Shown piece after piece: positions 16,164-22,997 of a stretch of 64,000 bases of DNA (positions are counted from its first letter, which is position 1; every line of letters begins with the position of its first letter). A model generated the notes under the pieces. The model searched no databases and was not told the origin of the DNA. It worked only from the letters and a program-made list of their open reading frames with translations. Location: assembly GCA_017161075.1 (NCBI GenBank), contig CP046174.1:3472001-3536000 (forward strand), read 5' to 3'. A program made the translations under genes and the position numbers. This stretch comes from Erysipelotrichaceae bacterium 66202529. Lineage in GTDB: Bacteria; Bacillota_I; Bacilli_A; Erysipelotrichales; Erysipelotrichaceae.

Positions 16164-16328
16164 ATGGAAAAGAAACGTGAACAGGATTTGTCTGTACTGG
16201 AGGCGCTGCGCCTGCACCGTGAATTTCATTTGCCGCGCCCCGTTCCGGCAGACGAACAGGAAAAGCCGCTGGATAAGGTAAAGGAGCCGCCCCGCGCCTG
16301 CCGCAGCCGGGAGCGTGAGGAGCGATGA
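16164..16328 (+). CDS. Small basic/acidic protein before mobC
   Basis: 54 residues, ATG after AAGGAGG, ending in an ATGA overlap with mobC. Charged throughout (MEKKREQDLSVLEALRLHRE...), with no hydrophobic core. The good ribosome-binding site and tight coupling argue that it is translated. Function unknown. Confidence 0.55.
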   Translation: MEKKREQDLSVLEALRLHREFHLPRPVPADEQEKPLDKVKEPPRACRSREREER

Positions 16329-16672
16329 CAAAGAAACGCCGCCGTCCGATCCATCTTCATGTGATGGTGTCGGAGGAGGAGCAGGCCCTGATTCAAGAAC
16401 GTATGGCGGAGGCTGGCATCCGTAACATGGGAGCCTATATGCGGAAAATGGCCCTGAGTGGGTATGTGCTTCATGTTGACCTTTCGCCTGTTCGTGAGCT
16501 GGTTTCGCTCCAGCGGCGATGCTCCAACAATCTGAACCAAGTGGCAATTCAAGCCAACACCTACGGCGCAATTTATCCCGAAGAACTCGCGGCCTTGCAG
16601 CGGGACTATGCCGCTTTGTGGGGGCCGCTGTCTGATCTCTTGAAACAGCTCTCCGCGCTGGTAGAGCTCTGA
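16325..16672 (+). CDS. mobC: MobC-like relaxosome accessory protein
   Basis: 115 residues. Residues ~10-50 (HLHVMVSEEEQALIQERMAEAGIRNMGAYMRKMALSG) form the ribbon-helix-helix-like N-terminus of MobC. They are followed by NNLNQVAIQANTYGAIYPEEL, the family's signature region. MobC binds oriT and helps the relaxase open the DNA. It is coupled to the small upstream gene and followed by a terminator before the relaxase gene. Confidence 0.88.
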   Translation: MTKKRRRPIHLHVMVSEEEQALIQERMAEAGIRNMGAYMRKMALSGYVLHVDLSPVRELVSLQRRCSNNLNQVAIQANTYGAIYPEELAALQRDYAALWGPLSDLLKQLSALVEL

Positions 16673-16677
16673 CCCAT

Positions 16678-16712
16678 CCGGGGAGTGGTTGATACCGCTC
16701 CCCGGCTTTTTC
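16678..16712 (+). terminator. intrinsic terminator after mobC
   Basis: CCGGGGAG (16678-16685) pairs with CTCCCCGG (16698-16705), followed by CTTTTTCT. It lies between mobC and the palindrome copy that precedes the relaxase. Confidence 0.75.
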
Positions 16713-16714
16713 TA

Positions 16715-16737
16715 CTTCGGGACAAAGTGTCCCAAAG
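16715..16737. repeat. ICE palindrome copy 10
   Basis: Arms CTTCGGGACA and TGTCCCAAAG, spacer AAG. Between the mobC terminator and the relaxase gene. Confidence 0.8.
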
Positions 16738-16770
16738 TAAAAATACTATTTGCCGGAAGGAGGGATTTCT

Positions 16771-18177
16771 ATGGCGACCACCTACATCCGCCCTTATAAA
16801 ACAGCGGCGGGAAAAAGTGCAATTCAAACGATGGAGGATCGTTTCAACTATGGCCTGAACCCAGAAAAGCTGGGAGCCGTATCTTCCTATCTCTGCGATC
16901 CGAACACGGCCCCCGCCGAGTTTCTTCTGGTAAAAAGTCAATACCTTGCAGAGACAGGCCGGGCCGTATCTCGCGGGGCCCTGTTCTTTCAGATCCGGCA
17001 GGCGTTCCTGCCCGGGGAGGTTACGGCGGAAGAAGCAAACCGTATCGGCTATGAAACGGCGATGCGCTGGACAAAGGGAAAGTATCAGTTCTTCGTCTGT
17101 ACGCATACCGACAAGGCCCATATCCACAATCACATTTATTTCAATGCGACGGCCTTTGACCGCTCCCGGAAATTTCATAATTTTATTGGTTCGTCCTTTG
17201 CCCTGCGGCGGCTCTCTGACCGCGTGTGCATCGAACATGAATTGTCTGTCATCCAAAATCCGTGCCAGCACAGCAAGGGCCGCTTTCTTCACTATGGCCA
17301 GTGGATCGGGGAAAAGCCGCCCTCTGCCAAGCAGCGGGTACGTCTGGCGATTCTCGCTGCTTTGGAGAAAAAGCCCACAGACTTTGCCGATTTTCTCCGG
17401 CTTATGGAGGAGTCCGGCTTTTCGGTGAAACAGGGACGAGGCGGTGTCATCTCATTTCTCGCGCCCGGACAGGAAAAACCGACCCGGCTCCGGGCTTCTA
17501 CACTGGGAGCTGGATTTGACCCGGAGGACATCAAGGCAGTAATTGCCGGGGAACGTCCGCTCCCCGAGTTGCCAGAGGAGCCCAAGGTTCCGCCACGGCG
17601 AGTTAATCTCATCATCGACATTCAAGAGCGGATGGCCCAAGGCAAGGGCCCGGCCTATGAACGATGGGCCAAGATATACAACCTAAAACAGATGGCTGCC
17701 GCGCTCCAGTATTTGCAGGAGCATCATCTGACAGACTATGCGGCGCTGACGGCCCGCACCGAGGCTGCTGTGGATCACTTTCACAAGCTGTCTGACGAGC
17801 TCCGCACAACGGAGGAGGCCCTTTCCAAAACCTCGGAGCTGATGGCTGCCACGGTGGACTATGCCAAGACCCGCCCGGTGTTCGATGGGTACAAGGCTGC
17901 GCGGTACAGCAAAAAGTATCTGGCCCAGCATGAAGTGGAGCTTGCCACTTACCGGGCGGCAAAGGATACCATGAACACCATACTGAACGGCGCAAAGCTC
18001 CCTAAGATTGAAGCACTAAAAAAATCCCGCCGTGAGCTGGCGGGACAAAAGAAAGAGCTTTATGCAGAATACCGGGATGCCCAGCGGCAAATGCGGGAGG
18101 CCGTGGCAATAAAAGCGAACATTGATCATCTGCTCGGCATAACGGACGAGCGTGAGAATAAGGCACAGGAACGATAG
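16771..18177 (+). CDS. Relaxase/mobilization nuclease
   Basis: 468 residues, ATG after GGAAGGAGGG. The relaxase domain spans ~1-170. The metal-binding histidines are in HTDKAHIHNHIYFNA (~residues 111-125). The N-terminal tyrosines, in TTYIRPYKT (~4-9) and NYGLNPEKL, are candidates for DNA attack. The C-terminal half is helical (SDELRTTEEALSKTSELMAA, ATYRAAKDTMNTIL). The enzyme nicks oriT and pilots the strand into the recipient. A palindrome-rich stretch right after the gene (18213-18314) is the best oriT candidate. Confidence 0.92.
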   Translation: MATTYIRPYKTAAGKSAIQTMEDRFNYGLNPEKLGAVSSYLCDPNTAPAEFLLVKSQYLAETGRAVSRGALFFQIRQAFLPGEVTAEEANRIGYETAMRWTKGKYQFFVCTHTDKAHIHNHIYFNATAFDRSRKFHNFIGSSFALRRLSDRVCIEHELSVIQNPCQHSKGRFLHYGQWIGEKPPSAKQRVRLAILAALEKKPTDFADFLRLMEESGFSVKQGRGGVISFLAPGQEKPTRLRASTLGAGFDPEDIKAVIAGERPLPELPEEPKVPPRRVNLIIDIQERMAQGKGPAYERWAKIYNLKQMAAALQYLQEHHLTDYAALTARTEAAVDHFHKLSDELRTTEEALSKTSELMAATVDYAKTRPVFDGYKAARYSKKYLAQHEVELATYRAAKDTMNTILNGAKLPKIEALKKSRRELAGQKKELYAEYRDAQRQMREAVAIKANIDHLLGITDERENKAQER

Positions 18178-18212
18178 TGACGGGCCGCAGACTACGGTGC
18201 AGTGCACCGGGA

Positions 18213-18235
18213 CTTTGGGACAATTTGTCCCGAAG
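18213..18235. repeat. ICE palindrome copy 11
   Basis: Arms CTTTGGGACA and TGTCCCGAAG, spacer ATT. After the relaxase gene, next to the candidate oriT; the last copy before the cargo. Confidence 0.8.
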
Positions 18236-18245
18236 TACAGCGGGT

Positions 18246-18314
18246 TTGGGGAGCTCCCCAACAAGCATTTTTGCGGGCCCTGCGCCCTGCAAAAATTTCG
18301 GAGTGTGGCCACAC
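18246..18314 (+). other. candidate oriT (clustered palindromes)
   Basis: Directly after the relaxase gene: a perfect 16-bp palindrome (18246-18261), the inverted repeat ATTTTTGC/GCAAAAAT (18267-18274 and 18289-18296) enclosing GGGCCC and TGCGCCCT, and the perfect palindrome GTGTGGCCACAC (18303-18314). TGCGCCCT resembles the nic core of IncQ-type oriTs as I recall it. No ORF occupies the stretch. The nic site is not proven. Confidence 0.45.
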
Positions 18315-18353
18315 CCGAATTGCTTGCCAAAACGCGCAACCCGCAACATGGCG

Positions 18354-18396
18354 CAAAAAAACGGAGGTTACGCTTTCTTTTACGTTTCCTCCGTTT
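18354..18396 (-). terminator. terminator of the XRE-type gene
   Basis: On the minus strand AACGGAGG pairs with CCTCCGTT and is followed by a run of T residues. The 3' end of the XRE-type gene, including its stop codon, lies within the stem-loop. Confidence 0.65.
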
Positions 18397-18739
18397 CTTT
18401 CGATGCTTTCATCGCTTGGATTGTAGCTTCAACGATTTTCAATTCTCTTTCGTCCAAGGCGTTCAACATGGCATCAATCCGCTTTCTGCACTCGCTCCCG
18501 CTATTTTGGGACGGGTAAAAGTATTGATCCACCGATATATCAAACATTGTGACCATCTGATAAAAGGTGTTGAAGCTTGGATGCTGACCATCATTTTCAT
18601 TATACATAATGGTACGCGGAGCGCGGTCAACAATATAGGCCAGTTGCTCCTGTGTCATGCCGCTGGCTTCTCTTGCCCGCTTGATGGCGAGCCCTATATC
18701 GTGAAAATCAAAGCGTCTTTCATCTCGTTCTATCTTCAT
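18380..18739 (-). CDS. XRE-family helix-turn-helix regulator
   Basis: 119 residues from ATG 18739 (CAGGTGAT upstream; an in-frame ATG at 18769 is less likely). HTH: IGLAIKRAREASGMTQEQLAYIVDRAPRTIMYNENDGQHPSFNTFYQMVTMFDISVDQYF, a typical XRE domain. A helical C-terminus follows (RKRIDAMLNALDERELKIVEATIQAM), probably for dimerisation. It is transcribed against the neighbouring ICE genes and sits at the junction of the transfer module and the cargo, as ICE immunity or cargo regulators often do. Confidence 0.85.
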   Translation of the reverse strand: MKIERDERRFDFHDIGLAIKRAREASGMTQEQLAYIVDRAPRTIMYNENDGQHPSFNTFYQMVTMFDISVDQYFYPSQNSGSECRKRIDAMLNALDERELKIVEATIQAMKASKETEET

Positions 18740-18844
18740 AACATCACCTGATATGATTTTACATTTCATGTGATATTATTTGAACGACTATCTATTTCAT
18801 ACTACTGACTATTTAATTTCACTTTAGCAATTGGCGACCCTACC

Positions 18845-18891
18845 TTGACTGCCATCAAAATATAAAGTATTATATGCTTAGCCTTGGCTAA
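18845..18891 (+). promoter_or_regulatory. araC promoter with DtxR-box-like palindrome
   Basis: -35 TTGACT (18845-18850), a 17-bp spacer and -10 TATTAT (18868-18873). The perfect palindrome TTAGCC-TT-GGCTAA (18878-18891) covers the expected transcription start. Its TTAG...CTAA ends recall DtxR/IdeR boxes, and a DtxR-type regulator is encoded at the end of the same cargo block. Confidence 0.65.
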
Positions 18892-18911
18892 CCCAGAAAG
18901 GAGGGCGCACG

Positions 18912-19877
18912 ATGACAAACCAATACATGACGAAGCTGTACCATGATCTGCTCTCCAACTCTCCGCAGACAGTGACAATAGATATTCCGGCTGATATGGG
19001 AACAGGCCAGATTTCACAGGTTGTTACAAAGCAAGGAGCTGTTGTATCAGACTGGAAAATGAACTATTTTTCTGATATGAATGTGCAGGGTGTAAGCTGC
19101 GAAGATTATATTCAACTTTTATTTTGCTTCAATGATGGCGTATCGTGGAATATTGCAGATGCACGTCAAAGTGTCAGCATACAGAAAGGCGAATCTTGTA
19201 TTTATCGAGGACATGGTAAGATGGAATACCTGTGTTATTCCGGGAAAACAGACTTCCTTTTCAAAAATATAAAAATTCCCATGCCCTATTTTCACAAAAT
19301 CTTGAATGACTACTTTGAAGATAGTGAGATAGATGCTTATGAGAAGAAGTTATTGACTGGCATTTCAAAAGTGAACATTACCCCGTATATGGAGCACATT
19401 TTTGCGGAGGTAAAAGATTTTACGCAATACCGGGGCGGTTTAGGGTATTTATTTCTGGAAAGTAAGGTTTTTGAATTGCTGTCCGTGTATTTGAGTGAAG
19501 TATTGGAACTTAGTATTCTTTCATCAAGCTATATCAGTATTTCTAAAAGTGACAGGGACTCGATTACCGAAGCAAAACGGATCATCGACAGCCAGCTTGC
19601 TTTTGCACCAAGTTGTGAGGAACTGGCGAAAAAGGTAAATATCAGTGTTTCCAAACTGACAAAGGGATTTAATTCTTTATTTGGGACATCTGTTCACGCA
19701 TATATCATAGATCAAAGACTGGAAAAGGCAGCCGGGCTACTTTTGGAAAGCGACTTGAACGTAAGCCAGATTGCAACGCTGGTTGGATATTCAAAACCAA
19801 GCAATTTTGCGGCTGCGTTCAAAAAGAAATATGGAGTAATACCTAAGAACTATAAAGATGAAAATACGATTGGCTAA
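18912..19877 (+). CDS. AraC-family transcriptional regulator
   Basis: 321 residues, start after AAAGGAGGG. The C-terminal ~100 residues hold the two AraC HTH motifs: APSCEELAKKVNISVSKLTKGFNSLFGTSVHAYI and LEKAAGLLLESDLNVSQIATLVGYSKPSNFAAAFKKKYG. The N-terminal ~220 residues are a ligand-sensing domain. AraC members of the YbtA/PchR type activate siderophore uptake genes and sense the loaded siderophore; the downstream importers suggest a similar role here. Direct repeats of the AraC type precede the transporter promoter. Confidence 0.88.
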   Translation: MTNQYMTKLYHDLLSNSPQTVTIDIPADMGTGQISQVVTKQGAVVSDWKMNYFSDMNVQGVSCEDYIQLLFCFNDGVSWNIADARQSVSIQKGESCIYRGHGKMEYLCYSGKTDFLFKNIKIPMPYFHKILNDYFEDSEIDAYEKKLLTGISKVNITPYMEHIFAEVKDFTQYRGGLGYLFLESKVFELLSVYLSEVLELSILSSSYISISKSDRDSITEAKRIIDSQLAFAPSCEELAKKVNISVSKLTKGFNSLFGTSVHAYIIDQRLEKAAGLLLESDLNVSQIATLVGYSKPSNFAAAFKKKYGVIPKNYKDENTIG

Positions 19878-19890
19878 ACCTAAAAAATAC

Positions 19891-19950
19891 CGATTTTGGG
19901 TAGAATGAAATCGGGTTTGGGTTGGATGTAACAACGGAAATTGGTACAAT
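19891..19950 (+). promoter_or_regulatory. AraC-type direct repeats and transporter promoter
   Basis: Two 13-bp direct repeats at 19891-19903 and 19912-19924 (10 of 13 identical, shared core TTTGGGT) lie exactly 21 bp apart, the second touching the -35 TTGGAT (19922-19927). A 17-bp spacer leads to -10 TACAAT (19945-19950). This is the layout of an AraC-activated promoter. Confidence 0.6.
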
Positions 19951-19951
19951 T

Positions 19952-19992
19952 TGCGATGTGGTTAGAGAACATTAACCACATCGCATTTTTTA
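19952..19992 (+). terminator. strong hairpin with T tail before the ECF genes
   Basis: TGCGATGTGGTTA (19952-19964) pairs with TAACCACATCGCA (19973-19985), followed by a T run. It ends the araC transcript. As it begins at the predicted start of the transporter promoter, it could also act on that transcript. Confidence 0.75.
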
Positions 19993-20023
19993 TTTTCCAA
20001 ATAAAGTGAGGAGGAATAAGAGT

Positions 20024-20626
20024 ATGAAACAAAAGCTAAATGCGAAAGATTTTATTCTCATCGGTGTTTTAACGGCCCTCATGTGGATTATCTGCATGGT
20101 TATCAGCACCATTATGAGCGTGGCTGGCCCGGTGACAAACGTATTTTATCCGTCCGTTGTTGCGATCCCGAATGGCATCGTTATGATGCTCCTGCTGGCT
20201 AAGGTTCCGAAGAAAGGCGTGTTTACCATTTGCGCCGCAATTCAGGCCATCCTGTTCCTGCTGGTTGGTGCTTTCTGGTTTATTCCTATCGGCTTGGTAA
20301 TTGGCGGTATCATTTGCGATTTTCTGGTTATGAGCCGGAATGAAATCACAATGAAGTCCATGATGGCAGCCTATGCGCTGTTCAGTGCTATCTTCGCTTT
20401 TAGTGCTATCTGCCCCATCAAATTTCTTCAAAGCGCATTTGTCGGAGCAATGGAGAAAAACAATATTGCCCCGGAGTACATTCAGGGAATGTTGAGCATT
20501 ACTTCCGTTCCCATGCTGGTAGTCATTGTTGCTGCCGGATTGGTGGGCGGTCTGATTGGTGGCTTTATCGGTCAGAAAGCATTGAAAAAACACTTTATCA
20601 AAGCTGGACTTGTTTCAGTAAAATAA
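20024..20626 (+). CDS. MptD-type ECF transporter S component
   Basis: 200 residues, ATG after GAGGAGGAAT. Five to six membrane helices (near 10-32, 38-60, 65-90, 92-108, 118-140 and 160-185). The opening LNAKDFILIGVLTALMWIICMVIS and the motif FYPSVVAIPNGIVMMLLLAKVPKKGVF match the MptD/Trep_Strep S components as I recall them. The S subunit binds the substrate; the T and A subunits encoded next power uptake. The substrate is not known. The AraC and DtxR regulators hint at a metal-linked compound. Confidence 0.8.
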   Translation: MKQKLNAKDFILIGVLTALMWIICMVISTIMSVAGPVTNVFYPSVVAIPNGIVMMLLLAKVPKKGVFTICAAIQAILFLLVGAFWFIPIGLVIGGIICDFLVMSRNEITMKSMMAAYALFSAIFAFSAICPIKFLQSAFVGAMEKNNIAPEYIQGMLSITSVPMLVVIVAAGLVGGLIGGFIGQKALKKHFIKAGLVSVK

Positions 20627-20631
20627 CAGGA

Positions 20632-20722
20632 TCAGCCCCCTGAAACTTTATCAGACAATACAGGCAAGCGGGCTGCCTGACTTCAGAGCGTGGGGCTGAG
20701 AACCGTCCCGCGCTTTGATTTT
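20632..20722 (+). promoter_or_regulatory. possible attenuator before ecfT
   Basis: The gap holds two competing folds: TCAGCCCC (20632-20639) with GGGGCTGA (20692-20699), enclosing CAGGCA/TGCCTG, versus AGCG-GGG/CCC-GCGCT (about 20687-20716), which is followed by a T-rich run and would act as a terminator. Mutually exclusive pairing of the same GGGG run is what attenuators use. No known riboswitch class was recognised. Confidence 0.4.
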
Positions 20723-20739
20723 TATAGGGAGACATTTGA

Positions 20740-21513
20740 ATGGAAGAAGCACAAATTAAACAAATAATTGAGCGCCAGCCCCTACATGGCTCTGCGCTCC
20801 TCGACCCACGCTGCAAGATACTTCTTTTGGTCTGCATTGGTTTTGTCAGTTATTTTCTGGCCGGAGAAGTTGTCAGTCTCGCGCTCATGCTGGTTTATGG
20901 GCTGTTTATTGCCTTGGGTAACGGTGGAAAATGGGCTGTCAAAATGATAGTGACCTATATTATTGTTGCTTATCTCAATGCCCTGCTCCGTTATGTCCAA
21001 GTTCCGGTTTTAAGTGTGATTATGAGCGTGTTCGGCGTGACGGTCTTAAAATTGATCCCTATCATGATGATGGGACTTTGGATATTGCGAACTACATACA
21101 TGGATGACTTAATGGTGGCACTTCAACGGATGCGGCTGCCCCAGGCAGTCACAATCCCCCTTGTTGTTATGTTCCGCTATATCCCTACTTTACGGATTGA
21201 ATACCGACAAATCCGAAGCACGATGGATATTCGCGGTATCAGTGATACCGTGTGGAAACGGGTATCCCATCCGTTAGCAACCATAGAATATATTTTGATA
21301 CCTCTGCTGATGCGGTGCTTGAAAGTCACTGATGAACTGGCAGCATCCGGCACAACACGCGGTCTGGAGTTGGAGTGCAAACGATACGCGCTGCGGCCAA
21401 TCCGTTTTTCGTGGCCGGAAATCGTGGTATCGCTGTTTGGTATCCTCTTTTTGGTCGGTTTGCTTTTTATCGATCAGACTAAAATCGGGGAAATCATTTT
21501 GTGGAGGGTATGA
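20740..21513 (+). CDS. ECF transporter transmembrane (T) component
   Basis: 257 residues. CbiQ/EcfT-type protein with five hydrophobic segments: LHGSALLDPRCKILLLVCIGFVSYFLA at the start and helices near 60-80, 90-115, 125-145 and 225-245. The cytoplasmic coupling motif region MDIRGISD and the later SGTTRGLE (the A-R-G type signatures of EcfT) contact the ATPase. It is encoded between the S subunit and the fused ATPase, overlapping the latter's upstream codons. Confidence 0.88.
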   Translation: MEEAQIKQIIERQPLHGSALLDPRCKILLLVCIGFVSYFLAGEVVSLALMLVYGLFIALGNGGKWAVKMIVTYIIVAYLNALLRYVQVPVLSVIMSVFGVTVLKLIPIMMMGLWILRTTYMDDLMVALQRMRLPQAVTIPLVVMFRYIPTLRIEYRQIRSTMDIRGISDTVWKRVSHPLATIEYILIPLLMRCLKVTDELAASGTTRGLELECKRYALRPIRFSWPEIVVSLFGILFLVGLLFIDQTKIGEIILWRV

Positions 21514-21515
21514 CG

Positions 21516-22982
21516 ATGATCTCATTTCAGAATTTTAGCTTTCGTTATGAAGAAAGCAAAGACTTCACCCTCCGTGGAATTGATATGACCGTACAGACGG
21601 GTGAGTTCATTCTTCTGACAGGGCGAAGCGGCTGCGGCAAAACAACCCTGATCCGCTCACTCAACGGTCTGATTCCGCACTTTTATCCCGGAGAAATCCA
21701 AGGCGATCTGCTCATGGATGGTCATTCGCTGCTGGAAATGAAGCCGTCTGAATTAGCCGGACAGGTTGGAACGGTATTCCAAGACCCACGCTCTCAATTC
21801 TTTATGACGGATACCACGCGGGAACTGGCTTTCGGCTGCGAAAATCTCGGACTACCCCGCGAGGAAACGATTGATCGCATTGCAAAAGCGGCGAAAGAGT
21901 TGGAATTGGTAAACTACTTGAACAGAAGTATCTTTGCATTATCCAGCGGGGAGAAGCAACAGATCGCAATCGGTTCTGTCTATGCGCTGGGGCCAAAAGT
22001 ATATATTTTTGATGAACCATCGGCAAATCTGGACTATGCCGCTACCAAACGGTTGGCAGAAATTATGGGAAAACTGAAACACGCTGGATACACAATTTTT
22101 GTGGTAGAGCATCGTTTTTATTATTTGCGCGATCTGATTGATAGAGCCTTTTTGATTCAGAACGGAAAAATTGAGCATGAGTTCACAGGGGAACAGTTTT
22201 GCTCTTTGCCCGAAGAAACACGAATTTCTTATGGTCTGCGGACAGCATACCCGGAACGCGATGCAGAACATTATCAGGAAAGACCGCACACAAAGGATGA
22301 GACACATCGGCTGAATGTTCACAATTTAGGCTTTGCCTACAAGAAGGGGCCGGATATTTTTCAAAATGTCAGCTTTGAAGCTCATGCAGGAGATGTGATC
22401 GGTATTCTGGGCCATAACGGGGCTGGAAAAACAACCCTCTTATCTATTTTAACGGGTTTGCTAAAGCAGCAGCGCGGCGAGGTCTGCTTTGACGGGAAAA
22501 AACTTACACCACGCCAGCGGCGGTCACTTTCCTATCTTGTCATGCAAGATACGGATTATCAGCTTTTTGCCAGCAGCGTGGAGGAAGAACTATCCCTTGG
22601 AATGAGGGACGATTGCAAAGAAAAAGTGGATGAAACACTGAAAGCACTGGAACTATCAGATTACCGGGAACGGCATCCGGCATCCCTTTCAGGAGGTCAA
22701 AAGCAACGGGTTACTATCGGTGCGGCAATCGTAAAGGGCAGCCCGGTAATCTACTTTGACGAACCTACCAGTGGTTTGGACTATGATTCTATGGTGCGTG
22801 TCAGCAAACTGATCGAACAGCTTTCAAGCTCTGGTGTGATCGTGTTTGTGGTGTCCCACGATTTTGAGTTTATTGTCCGTACCTGTACGGAGGTGGTTCA
22901 GTTGGATGATGACGGGGCTATTCAAAATCAAAGGCTTTCACCAGAAATTTTGAAAACGCTGTCCGAAAAATATTTTACCTGA
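21516..22982 (+). CDS. ECF transporter ATPase, two fused ABC domains
   Basis: 488 residues from ATG 21516, which has GGAGG at a suitable distance; in-frame GTG 21501 and ATG 21510 are alternatives. Domain 1: Walker A TGRSGCGKTT, signature LSSGEKQQ, Walker B VYIFDEPSANLD. Domain 2: Walker A GHNGAGKTT, signature LSGGQKQR, Walker B VIYFDEPTSGLD. Both sites look intact, so one polypeptide replaces the usual EcfA/EcfA' pair. It powers the S and T components encoded just upstream. Confidence 0.92.
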   Translation: MISFQNFSFRYEESKDFTLRGIDMTVQTGEFILLTGRSGCGKTTLIRSLNGLIPHFYPGEIQGDLLMDGHSLLEMKPSELAGQVGTVFQDPRSQFFMTDTTRELAFGCENLGLPREETIDRIAKAAKELELVNYLNRSIFALSSGEKQQIAIGSVYALGPKVYIFDEPSANLDYAATKRLAEIMGKLKHAGYTIFVVEHRFYYLRDLIDRAFLIQNGKIEHEFTGEQFCSLPEETRISYGLRTAYPERDAEHYQERPHTKDETHRLNVHNLGFAYKKGPDIFQNVSFEAHAGDVIGILGHNGAGKTTLLSILTGLLKQQRGEVCFDGKKLTPRQRRSLSYLVMQDTDYQLFASSVEEELSLGMRDDCKEKVDETLKALELSDYRERHPASLSGGQKQRVTIGAAIVKGSPVIYFDEPTSGLDYDSMVRVSKLIEQLSSSGVIVFVVSHDFEFIVRTCTEVVQLDDDGAIQNQRLSPEILKTLSEKYFT

Positions 22983-22997
22983 TAGGAGGTTGGAATT

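Noticed and set aside
18275..18288. Assignment of the loop TGCGCCCT as a proven nic site
   Set aside because: The resemblance to an IncQ nic core is from memory and only eight bases; reported as candidate oriT only.
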